From Actinoplanes sp. NBRC 103695 (GTDB lineage Bacteria > Actinomycetota > Actinomycetes > Mycobacteriales > Micromonosporaceae), in NCBI RefSeq assembly GCF_030269485.1, contig NZ_BSTL01000030.1, positions 49,593 through 113,592 on the forward strand: 64,000 nucleotides of DNA, given 5' to 3'. Position 1 is the stretch's first letter; every line of letters starts with the position of its first letter. Position numbers and translations under genes: made by a program. The notes under the pieces are model-generated. The model was given only the letters and a program-made list of their open reading frames with translations. It searched no databases and was not told the origin of the DNA. Positions 7,651-15,073 of this stretch are shown piece after piece.

Positions 7651-8127
7651 ATGGACCTGACGCCGTATCTCGAAACGCTCCGCGCCGATCTCGCCGCGGC
7701 CGCCGCACCCGGCGGCCCCGACACCGCGCGGGCCGCCGAGCTGCTCAGCCACTCGCTCGACGCATCCGCCCGGCTCGCCCTCCTCGAGGCGCTGTCCGAC
7801 GCGGCCGCCGAGATCACCACCCGGCTGGCCGACTCGACGGTCGAGGTCCGGCTCCGCGGCCGCGAGGCCGACCTGGTGGTCACCACCACGGTGACCGAGC
7901 ACGAGACGGAGGCGCCGCGCGTGCCTCCCGCCGTGGAGGGCGACCTCACGCGGCTCACCCTGCGCATGCCCGAGGCACTCAAGACGCACGTCGAGCAGAC
8001 CGCCGCCGCCGAGGGCATCTCGGTGAACGCGTGGCTGGTCCGGGCGGTCACCATGGCCGTCCAGCGCCCCGCCGGCCCGCCGCCGTCCCGCCCCGGCAAA
8101 CGCATCACCGGCTTCGCCCAAGCCTGA
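7651..8127 (+). CDS. HicB-type ribbon-helix-helix protein
   Basis: A 158-residue protein. The C-terminal part LTRLTLRMPEALKTHVEQTA...GISVNAWLVRAVTMAVQ is an Arc/MetJ-type ribbon-helix-helix DNA-binding domain of the HicB-antitoxin type: a beta strand followed by two helices with N-A-W. The N-terminal half (1-100) is helical then beta-rich (STVEVRLRGREADLVVTTTV), as in HicB-like proteins. No HicA toxin is nearby; instead the DUF4097 gene follows 36 bp later. The perfect palindrome in its own promoter suggests autoregulation. Function in the cell unknown. Confidence 0.8.
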   Translation: MDLTPYLETLRADLAAAAAPGGPDTARAAELLSHSLDASARLALLEALSDAAAEITTRLADSTVEVRLRGREADLVVTTTVTEHETEAPRVPPAVEGDLTRLTLRMPEALKTHVEQTAAAEGISVNAWLVRAVTMAVQRPAGPPPSRPGKRITGFAQA

Positions 8128-8163
8128 CCCAAAACGCCTTTCGAGTACGAATGGAGCCTCACC

Positions 8164-8991
8164 ATGCCCGAATTCGACCACTCCACCCCCGTCACCGTGG
8201 CCCTGAGCGTGCACGCCGGCCAGGTCGACATCACCGCCGAGGACCGGGTCAGCGTGCTGGCCGAGGTGCGCCCCATGGACGGCAGCGAGGCGTCCCGCCA
8301 GGCCGCCGAGAACACCCAGATCAGCCTCGACGGCGACACGCTGACCGTCCGCGCCCCCGAGCACGGCGGCTGGAGCCTCCGCCGCAGCGGCAAACTGCAC
8401 GTGGTCGTCCGCGTCCCCGCGGACAGCACCCTGGCCTGCCACCTGGCATCGGCCGACCTCAAGGCCACCGGCAGGTACGCCGCCGCCCAGGTCAAGATCG
8501 CCTCCGGCGACGTCCGGCTCGACGACGTCACCGGCGACGCCCTGATCGAGTCGGCCAGCGGCGACCTGACCGTAGGCCGGGTGGGCGGTTCCCTCCGCGG
8601 CTCCTCGGCCTCCGGCGACCTCCGCATCGGTGACGTCAACGGTGACGTCAGCGCCGAGTCGGCGTCGGGCGACATCACCATCCGCGGCGCGGGCACCGGC
8701 GCAGCCGTGAAGACGGCCTCCGGCGACATCGAGGTGGGCACGTTGCGAGCCGGCGAGGCCCGCATCAACTCGGCCTCCGGCGACGTGAAGGTAGGCGTCC
8801 TCGCCGGCACGGGCGTCTGGCTCGACGTGAGCACCGCGTCCGGCAAGACCCGCAACGAACTCTCCATGGGCGGCGACGCCCCCGGAGCCACCCCCGAGTC
8901 CACCGGCGCCCAGCTGGAGCTGCGCATCCGCACCGCCAGCGGCGACATCACCATCCGCCGGGCAACCGCCCCCACCCGTGCAGCGGCCTGA
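8164..8991 (+). CDS. DUF4097-family beta-helix protein
   Basis: A 275-residue DUF4097 (putative adhesin-like) protein. From about residue 95 it is built of short repeats centred on S-A-S-G-D or T-A-S-G-D (at least eight, about 20 residues apart), which predict a right-handed beta-helix or beta-solenoid. There is no signal peptide or membrane helix, so it is expected in the cytoplasm. It is the second gene of an operon with the RHH regulator. The same gene pair occurs in other actinobacteria; the biochemical role is not known. Confidence 0.85.
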   Translation: MPEFDHSTPVTVALSVHAGQVDITAEDRVSVLAEVRPMDGSEASRQAAENTQISLDGDTLTVRAPEHGGWSLRRSGKLHVVVRVPADSTLACHLASADLKATGRYAAAQVKIASGDVRLDDVTGDALIESASGDLTVGRVGGSLRGSSASGDLRIGDVNGDVSAESASGDITIRGAGTGAAVKTASGDIEVGTLRAGEARINSASGDVKVGVLAGTGVWLDVSTASGKTRNELSMGGDAPGATPESTGAQLELRIRTASGDITIRRATAPTRAAA

Positions 8992-9177
8992 CCCTCCCGG
9001 ACCACGCCCTCCTCATCCAGCCAGATCCAGCCGGCTCTCATCGATCCTCGCTCTCACCCATGTCATCCGGCCGGCCCTCATCCAGGCCTGAGCCACGCGG
9101 CGCCTGACCTCCCACATTCCGTGGCGCCAACGGCCCGGCCCGCGTCCTGATCCACCTCTTCCGAGAAAGGCTCGACC

Positions 9178-9306
9178 ATGACCAGGAAGACCGACCCCAA
9201 ACCCAGCGAGAGCCGTTTCGTACGCCGGCTCCGCACGCCCCGCCCCGCGAGCCGCCGCGACATCCCCGAACGCTGGCCCGTGGTCCGCGGCCCGACACTC
9301 TGGTGA
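9178..9306 (+). CDS. 42-residue basic small protein
   Basis: ATG at 9178 is preceded by GAGAAAGG about eight bases upstream and followed by 42 codons ending PTLW-stop. The peptide is strongly basic (many Arg and Lys), Pro-rich, with no membrane helix. A perfect rho-independent-type hairpin begins 10 bp after the stop, which supports a real transcription unit. It lies 186 bp downstream of the DUF4097 gene on the same strand. No family was recognised. A RiPP precursor or a small nucleic-acid-binding protein are both possible, neither demonstrated. Confidence 0.55.
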   Translation: MTRKTDPKPSESRFVRRLRTPRPASRRDIPERWPVVRGPTLW

Positions 9307-9316
9307 CGCCCATCCC

Positions 9317-9349
9317 GGCGCCCGCCTCCTGCGAGAGGAGGCGGGCGCC
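9317..9349. terminator. Strong hairpin terminator between convergent genes
   Basis: A perfect 14-bp stem (9317-9330 with 9336-9349) and a 5-base loop GCGAG. There is no U-tract on either side, as usual in high-GC actinobacteria. It sits between the 42-residue ORF and the convergent YdcF-like gene, so it can serve both strands. Confidence 0.85.
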
Positions 9350-9366
9350 GCGGTGGGTGCCCCTCG

Positions 9367-10329
9367 TTACGCGCCGGTGTCCGCCCATCGCGGGTCGGCC
9401 GGGCGAGGTTCGGCTTTTCCGGACGCCTTGAGTGCGGCGTAGGCGTGAGTCACCTCGGGCGGGATATCCACGTGGGCGATGAAGCCGCGCCCGGCCGGAC
9501 CGTAGCCGTCCTGATCGTCGGTGAGTCGCGGGATCTCGCCCATCAGCAGGGACACGTAACGTTCCGGGGTCCACATGCCCAGCGGCGGGTCGTCGCCGAC
9601 GTGCGTGCGGTGGGACGCGAAGTTCACGATCCGCGTGTCAGGTGCGTGCAGCCGGAAGCCGGCATCCATGCGCCGCTGCATCGACGCGTCCTGGATGATC
9701 AGGATCCGCCTGTGCGGGATGCCCCGGGCGGCAAGCAGGGCCAGGGAGTTCCGGACGTTGCTGCCACAGTTGGTCGACTCGTGCTCGAGAAGGTCGGCGT
9801 GCAGGCCGTGGCGCTCCGAGAGATAGCGGTCGAAGAGCGCGGCTTCCGTCAGCCCTGCCACCGCGGCTTCCGCCAGCCCAATCGCCGCGGCTTCCGTGAG
9901 CCCCGCCGGCCCCGTCGCCGCAGCTTCCGCCGCCCCCGTCACTGCGGCTTCGGCCAGGTCCGCCGGCCGTGTCACCGCGGCGTCCGCCGGCCGCGCCATC
10001 TCGGCTTCCGGTGGTCCGGCGACCTTGGCCTTCGCCGGCCACGCCACGTCGTCCCAGACCAGGTGATGCCGCACCGCATCGCGCAGGGCATCGGTCGAGT
10101 GCCCCTGGCCGCCCACGATCATCGAACGCGCGGCCACATCGTCCGTTACAGCCCTGGCGAAGACGTCGCCACCAGCCAGAATGCTGCCGCCGAACAGGAT
10201 GACTACGTCTATCCGGCCGCCGGCCACTTCTTCGGCCGCCGCGCGCGTCAACACGTCCACATCCCGTTGGGCGCAGAAGTCCACCAGCGTGTTGAGGTAG
10301 GGGTCGACCACGGATCCGAGCCTAGTCAC
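9367..10329 (-). CDS. YdcF-like DUF218 family protein with Ala-rich insert
   Basis: A 320-residue protein with a DUF218/YdcF alpha-beta fold: VVILFGGSILAGGDVFARAV (first Rossmann-like strand and loop), then ESTNCGSNVRNSL and ILIIQDASMQRRMDAGFRLH. Between them, about residues 100-165, is a low-complexity insert of imperfect repeats of the type PA-x-AEAAVTG, probably a disordered or helical expansion, not part of the fold. The start is a GTG at 10329. YdcF-like proteins bind nucleotides or act on envelope precursors in other bacteria; here no signal peptide is seen, so a cytoplasmic role is likely. Substrate unknown. Confidence 0.72.
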   Translation of the reverse strand: MTRLGSVVDPYLNTLVDFCAQRDVDVLTRAAAEEVAGGRIDVVILFGGSILAGGDVFARAVTDDVAARSMIVGGQGHSTDALRDAVRHHLVWDDVAWPAKAKVAGPPEAEMARPADAAVTRPADLAEAAVTGAAEAAATGPAGLTEAAAIGLAEAAVAGLTEAALFDRYLSERHGLHADLLEHESTNCGSNVRNSLALLAARGIPHRRILIIQDASMQRRMDAGFRLHAPDTRIVNFASHRTHVGDDPPLGMWTPERYVSLLMGEIPRLTDDQDGYGPAGRGFIAHVDIPPEVTHAYAALKASGKAEPRPADPRWADTGA

Positions 10330-10393
10330 CCGCCCGGGTCGAGCGAGCCGGTCTCGGTCGCCGGGGCGGGTGGCGTGGGCGCGGTGGGTGTCG

Positions 10394-11566
10394 TCAGTCG
10401 GCTGTGGTCAGCAAGTCCTCGGGTGTGGCGTCGGGTTGCGGGGCGCGTTCCGGGTAGGGGGGAGGGGTTCCGCCGAACTCGGGGCACAACGCCTGGTGGC
10501 TGCACCAACCGCAGAGTTTGCTGGGCTTGGGGCGGAAGTCGCGTTCCTCTTTGGCGCGTTCGATCGCGTGGGACAAGGCGACCAACGTGCGTTCGAAGCG
10601 TTCCAGCTCCTCGGCGTCGGGGCTGTAGTCGCAGATCTCCTCGTCCTTCAGGTAGAGCAGGCGCAAGACCCGGGGCACGACCCCGCGGGTGCGCCACAGC
10701 ACCAGCGCGTAGAACTTGAGCTGGAACAGCGCCCTGCCCTCGAAAGCCTCTCGCGGCGCCCCTCCGGTCTTGTAGTCGACCACCCGCAGATCGCCGGCGG
10801 GGGAAACGTCGAGGCGGTCGATGTAGCCGCGGATCAGCAACTCTTCGTCGACCAAGGTGGACACCAAGGCCTCGCGTTCGGCCGGTTCCAGGCGGGTCGG
10901 GTCCTCCACCGCGAAGTAGCTGCCCAGCAAACCCCGGGCGCTGGCGAAGAACGACTCCAGCCGGGCGTCAGGCGCCAGCGGCATCCCGTCGAGCATCAAC
11001 TCCACGGGCGCGGCGGAAGGCGCCGGCCCAGCGGAAGGCGCCGGCCCAGCGGATGAGGTGGGCGCGGCAGATGACGTGGGCGCGGCGGCGGTGGAAAGCG
11101 CGGGCTCGGCGGAAGGCGGGAGCCCGATCGGTGGCACGGACGCGGTGACGGCGGAAAGCGCGGGCTCGGCGAAGGGCGCGGGCTCGCCGGACAGTGTGGG
11201 CTGGGCGGGAGATGCGGGCTGGGCGGGAGGCGTAGGGTCGAAGAGGCCCGCCAGGGCGGGCTCCTGCTCGATCAGGCGCAGCCACTGCGGCTCGACCAGG
11301 GCCTCGGCCGCGCCCCGGGTGCGTTCCTGCTGGGGCAGGTCGAAGAGGCGCTCCAGCACCGCGTGCACCAGCGTGCCCCGGACCTGGTCGGGGGTGGCCT
11401 GCTCGGGCAGGCGGTCGATGGTGCGGAAGCGGAACAGCAGTGGGCACGTCTTGAAGTCGGCGGCTCGCGACGGCGACAACGACGGGCCTGCGAACGTGGG
11501 CGCAGTCCCGGAGGATGACGCAGGCCCGGGAGATGACGCAGGCCCGGAGGATTCGGTCACCGTCAT
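10394..11566 (-). CDS. RecB-family PD-(D/E)XK nuclease with Fe-S cluster motif
   Basis: A 390-residue protein resembling the RecB-like nuclease found near mpa in mycobacteria. The catalytic core is GYIDRLDVSPAGDLRVVDYKTG (D...DYK). A Cys near the N-terminus (FKTCPLLF) and C-x2-C-x5-C at the end (CGWCSHQALC) form the four-cysteine Fe-S staple of AddB/Cas4-type nucleases. SPSRAADFKTCP is the usual domain start. Roughly residues 115-190 are an Ala/Pro/Ser-rich, repeat-like insert that interrupts the fold between QWLRLIEQEPALAGLF and DGMPLAPDARLESFF. Expected to cleave DNA ends in repair. ATG at 11566 is preferred. Divergent from the M50 protease gene. Confidence 0.88.
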   Translation of the reverse strand: MTVTESSGPASSPGPASSSGTAPTFAGPSLSPSRAADFKTCPLLFRFRTIDRLPEQATPDQVRGTLVHAVLERLFDLPQQERTRGAAEALVEPQWLRLIEQEPALAGLFDPTPPAQPASPAQPTLSGEPAPFAEPALSAVTASVPPIGLPPSAEPALSTAAAPTSSAAPTSSAGPAPSAGPAPSAAPVELMLDGMPLAPDARLESFFASARGLLGSYFAVEDPTRLEPAEREALVSTLVDEELLIRGYIDRLDVSPAGDLRVVDYKTGGAPREAFEGRALFQLKFYALVLWRTRGVVPRVLRLLYLKDEEICDYSPDAEELERFERTLVALSHAIERAKEERDFRPKPSKLCGWCSHQALCPEFGGTPPPYPERAPQPDATPEDLLTTAD

Positions 11567-11772
11567 ACGGCAGAGGCTATCGGCCGGGTACGACAACAAA
11601 TCTCTTGGGAAGGGTGACCACTCCCGCAGAATGAAGCGCGGCCGGCTCGTTCTGGACGCGCAGCGGCCAGAGCCGGGCGTGCGCCCTCGGCGTGAGCGAC
11701 GGTCCGTATCACCCGCTCAGGTGCGACATCGTGTTTTTGAGGTTGAAGTTGTGGCGTCCGTACCATCGGGGC

Positions 11773-12936
11773 GTGGATGACCGCGCAGAGCCGCCTCGTC
11801 GGATCCGCTCCGGGCGGGTGGTCGGCCGTGTGCTGGGCATCCCGCTCTATCTCAACGCGTCGATGCTGGTGCTCGCGGTGCTGGTCACCGTGGTCTACGG
11901 CGGCTTCGTGCAGGGGTCGCTGGATCTGCCGGGGCCGGTCAGCTATCTGATCGGGTTCGGGTTCGTGCTGTGCCTGCTCGGCTCGGTCCTGCTGCATGAG
12001 CTGGGGCACGCGCTGACCGCGCGGCGCTTCGGCATCGGGGTTCGCGGGATCACGCTGGAGCTGCTCGGCGGATACACCGAGATGGATCGTGAGGCGCCGA
12101 ACCCTCGGGTGGACGCGCTGGTGGCGCTGGCGGGACCGGCGGTGTCGCTGGTGCTCGGCGGGCTGTCGGCGCTGGTCTATCACCTGTTGCCGGACCGGAC
12201 CATCGCGGGCGAGATCGCGTTCCAGCTGGCCGCCTCGAACATTCTGGTGGCGTTCTTCAACGTGCTGCCGGGCCTGCCGCTGGACGGTGGGCGGGCGCTG
12301 CGGGCGCTGGTCTGGGCGATCGTGCGGGACCGGACCCGGGCGACCGTGGTGGCGGGCTGGGCGGGGCGGGTGATCGCGGTCGCCACCGCCGGGGGGACCG
12401 TGGTGCTCTACCGGCTGGGGTTCGTCACGGTGTTCGGGATGCTGTTCATCCTGCTGGTGGTGGTCACGCTGTGGCAGGGGGCGGGTCAGTCGATCCGGCT
12501 GGCCCGGATGACCTCGCGGTTCCCGCTGGTCGACCTCGGTGCGCTGGCCCGGCCGGTGCTCGGGGTGCCGTCGGGCACGCCGCTGGCCGAGGCCGAGCGG
12601 CGTGGCGTCGAGGACGCGCGGGACCGGCCGGCGCTGGGCGTGGAGGACTCGTCGGGGCGGCTGGTGGCGCTGGTCGATGTGGCCGCGGCGGCGAAGGTTC
12701 CGGCGGATCGGCGGCCGTGGGTGCCGGTCGACTCGGTGGCCCGTGACGTGGGCAAGCTGACCGCGCTCAAGGCGGATCTGACCGGCGAGCAGGTGGTGAA
12801 GGCGATCCAGGCGTACCCGGGTGCGCAGTACCTGGTGGTCTCCGGGGAAGATGTGGTCGGCGTCCTGCACGTCGCGGATCTCGCCGCGGTGCTGGAGCCA
12901 CCGCGAACCGTCGCACAGGCGAAAGAGAGATCGTGA
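11773..12936 (+). CDS. M50 site-2-type intramembrane metalloprotease
   Basis: A 387-residue membrane protease. The zinc motif HELGH is at residues 75-79 and the third-ligand motif LPLDGG at 168-173, both in hydrophobic segments; five to six membrane helices fill the first 240 residues. The C-terminal 130 residues form a cytoplasmic domain that resembles a degenerate CBS pair (VDSVARDVGK...QYLVVSGEDVVGVLHV). Such proteases cleave membrane-bound substrates, often anti-sigma factors. GTG at 11773 is chosen: TTGAGG-18 bp-TACCAT (11737-11766) ends six bases before it, suggesting a leaderless transcript. The stop overlaps the trmI start by four bases (GTGA). Confidence 0.88.
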   Translation: MDDRAEPPRRIRSGRVVGRVLGIPLYLNASMLVLAVLVTVVYGGFVQGSLDLPGPVSYLIGFGFVLCLLGSVLLHELGHALTARRFGIGVRGITLELLGGYTEMDREAPNPRVDALVALAGPAVSLVLGGLSALVYHLLPDRTIAGEIAFQLAASNILVAFFNVLPGLPLDGGRALRALVWAIVRDRTRATVVAGWAGRVIAVATAGGTVVLYRLGFVTVFGMLFILLVVVTLWQGAGQSIRLARMTSRFPLVDLGALARPVLGVPSGTPLAEAERRGVEDARDRPALGVEDSSGRLVALVDVAAAAKVPADRRPWVPVDSVARDVGKLTALKADLTGEQVVKAIQAYPGAQYLVVSGEDVVGVLHVADLAAVLEPPRTVAQAKERS

Positions 12937-13871
12937 CCACCCAGCACCTGGCCGAAGAGTCCGAGACCACACCGTCGCACCGGGGGCCGTTCCGTCCCGG
13001 TGACCGCGTGCAGCTCACCGACCCCAAGGGCCGGATGCACACGATCGTGCTGGAGCCCGGCAAGGCCTACCACACGCACCGCGGCGCGCTCGATCACGAC
13101 GCTCTGATCGGGCTGCCCGAGGGCAGTGTGATCAGCTCCGCCGGCGGCACCGCGTACCTCGCCCTGCGTCCGCTGCTCTCCGACTACGTGCTGTCCATGC
13201 CGCGGGGCGCGCAGGTGATCTATCCGAAGGACGCGGCGCAGATCGTCGCCATGGGTGACATCTTCCCGGGGGCGAGGGTCCTGGAGGCGGGCGCCGGGTC
13301 GGGCGCGCTGAGCTGCAGCCTGTTGCGCGCCGTCGGGGCCGGGGGAGAGCTTCATTCGTACGAGCTGCGCGACGACTTCGCGGCCATCGCCCGGAAGAAC
13401 GTGGAAGCCTTCTTCGGCGGTCCGCACCCGGCGTGGCACCTGCACGAGGGCGATGTGGCGGAGGCGGCCGAGACCGATTTCGACCGGATCATCCTGGACA
13501 TGCTGACCCCGTGGGAGGCCCTCGACATGGTCGAGCGGGCTCTCGTGCCGGGCGGGGTCTTCATCGGGTACGTGGCCACTACGCCCCAGTTGTCCGAATT
13601 GGTGGAGGCGCTCCGCGAGCGCGGCGGGTGGACCGAGCCGCGGGCGTGGGAGTCGCTGGTGCGGGACTGGCACGCGGAGGGCCTGGCGGTTCGCCCGGAC
13701 CACCGGATGGTCGCGCACACCGCCTTCCTCGTCTCGGCCCGCCGGCTCGCCCCGGGCGTCACCGCACCGCCGCGTCGCCGCAAACCCAGCAAGGGCGCTG
13801 AGGCGTACGCCCTCCGCAAGGCCGCCCGTACCGCTCTGGCGGCGGAGCGGGACGACACCACCGGGGTGTGA
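12933..13871 (+). CDS. trmI: tRNA (adenine-N1-)-methyltransferase
   Basis: A 312-residue SAM-dependent methyltransferase that makes m1A58 in the T-loop of tRNA. The N-terminal beta-barrel (GDRVQLTDPKGRMHTIVLEPGKAYHTHRG) and QVIYPKDAAQIVAMGDIFPG are TrmI hallmarks. The SAM motif is VLEAGAGSGALS, and DRIILDMLTPWE is the catalytic Asp region. Length slightly exceeds mycobacterial TrmI because of a basic C-terminal tail. GTG start at 12933 is coupled to the M50 protease. Occurrence upstream of the proteasomal ATPase is conserved in actinobacteria. Confidence 0.95.
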   Translation: MTTQHLAEESETTPSHRGPFRPGDRVQLTDPKGRMHTIVLEPGKAYHTHRGALDHDALIGLPEGSVISSAGGTAYLALRPLLSDYVLSMPRGAQVIYPKDAAQIVAMGDIFPGARVLEAGAGSGALSCSLLRAVGAGGELHSYELRDDFAAIARKNVEAFFGGPHPAWHLHEGDVAEAAETDFDRIILDMLTPWEALDMVERALVPGGVFIGYVATTPQLSELVEALRERGGWTEPRAWESLVRDWHAEGLAVRPDHRMVAHTAFLVSARRLAPGVTAPPRRRKPSKGAEAYALRKAARTALAAERDDTTGV

Positions 13872-13932
13872 CCGGTTGGTGGGCGTCGGGTAGTTTTCTG
13901 CCGGGGCGGGACGGCGAAACGGGAGGGATCGG

Positions 13933-14532
13933 GTGGGCGCGATGAGTTCTCCGCCGTTCGGTGGCAGCAACGAGATGCCGGCGGTCTTCCCGGACTGGTC
14001 GCCCTACCAGGACCTCGACTCCGCCGCACGCGCCTACCTGCGCGACCCCGAGGTGGCCCTGGACGCTTTGTTCGGTGTGCTGCGTGGCGCCGAGGTGCTG
14101 TGTTTCACGCTGGAACGCTTCGTCAACGAGGTGAACGGCGTCTGGCAGGAGGTCGTCATCTGCGACGGCAGCCGCCTGGTGCTGTGGCACGGTGAGGACG
14201 TGGCGCCCGGTGACGGCCCGGTCGGCTCGATGACCTCGTCGCTGCGGGTGGTGCCGCTGTCCACGGTGACCGAGGTGGGCTGCCGGCGGCGGCTGACCCG
14301 CACCTCGACCGGCCAGGCGCGAGTCGACAGCATCGACGTCTATCTGCTGCTGAGCTCGGTGGACGACGCGGTGCCGCCGCCCGGGATGGCCGAGGACGAG
14401 ACCCGGGCCGCACTGCGGCACGACGCGTTGCGGTTCGGCAAGACGCTGGACGACGGCGGTCCCGGCCAGATTCAGCGGCTGGAGGAGTTTTCGCGCGTGG
14501 TGGCATCGCTGGTGGGTCGCCCGACGCTGTGA
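13933..14532 (+). CDS. Conserved hypothetical protein
   Basis: A 199-residue soluble protein with no signal peptide or membrane helix. It starts at a GTG (13933) with GGGAGGG five bases upstream. The middle is beta-rich (VCDGSRLVLWHGED ... SSLRVVPLSTVTEVGCRRRL) and the end helical (IQRLEEFSRVVASLVG). The pattern loosely recalls the DUF5998-type actinobacterial proteins, but this is uncertain. Position between trmI and the ferredoxin suggests a conserved actinobacterial neighbourhood. No function can be given. Confidence 0.7.
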   Translation: MGAMSSPPFGGSNEMPAVFPDWSPYQDLDSAARAYLRDPEVALDALFGVLRGAEVLCFTLERFVNEVNGVWQEVVICDGSRLVLWHGEDVAPGDGPVGSMTSSLRVVPLSTVTEVGCRRRLTRTSTGQARVDSIDVYLLLSSVDDAVPPPGMAEDETRAALRHDALRFGKTLDDGGPGQIQRLEEFSRVVASLVGRPTL

Positions 14533-14593
14533 GATTTGCCCCACCTGGTGTTCATCAGGCGGTAAAAGGGTCTTGCTATGTGGTGGCGGCGCC

Positions 14594-14896
14594 TCAGACG
14601 GCGTCCGGACCGGCTACTTCCACGTCGTCCGACTGCCGCACCACGTGGATGCAGTCGCCCGGGCACTCCTTGGCCGCGTCGATCACCTCGAGGCGCAGCC
14701 GCTCCGGGACGCCGGTACGCACTCCGGGGGATTGCAGCAGCTCACCGCCGCTGTCCTTGACGTAGGCGAGGCCGTCGATGTCGAACTCGAAAACCTCCGG
14801 CGCGTACTGAACGCACAGCCCGTCGCCGGTGCACAGGTCCTGATCGACCCACACCTCGAGCTGGTCCGTCTCGGTCTCCGTGCTCACGGTGGTCAC
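14594..14896 (-). CDS. Single-cluster ferredoxin
   Basis: A 100-residue small ferredoxin. Cluster ligands are in DLCTGDGLCVQYAPEVF and the distal ECPGDCIHV; the spacing C-x5-C with a C-P further on fits a [3Fe-4S] or a modified [4Fe-4S] type, as used by actinobacterial cytochromes P450 and other redox enzymes. GTG at 14896 is preferred because AGGAGAGG lies seven bases upstream; a second in-frame GTG is at 14887. No P450 is adjacent. The gene is divergent from ARC, as in related actinobacteria. Confidence 0.85.
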   Translation of the reverse strand: MTTVSTETETDQLEVWVDQDLCTGDGLCVQYAPEVFEFDIDGLAYVKDSGGELLQSPGVRTGVPERLRLEVIDAAKECPGDCIHVVRQSDDVEVAGPDAV

Positions 14897-15073
14897 CCGA
14901 AATCCTCTCCTGGCGCGTACTTCTCGACGGTACCCGAACCCGCCGACAAGTCGGTCGTCCGGGATTTGCCCGCTGATCAAGCTTTCGCTACGAGGGTGTT
15001 GCATGGGTCTAAATCCGCCGTGCAGCGGTTAGTGTTATCTCCCAAGACGTTCGAGCCCCCGGGGAGGTGGGAC

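Noticed and set aside
14573..15073. An N-terminal extension of ARC by 167 codons
   Set aside because: The added part is antisense to the ferredoxin and precedes the GTG that has a good Shine-Dalgarno and starts the known ARC N-terminus.
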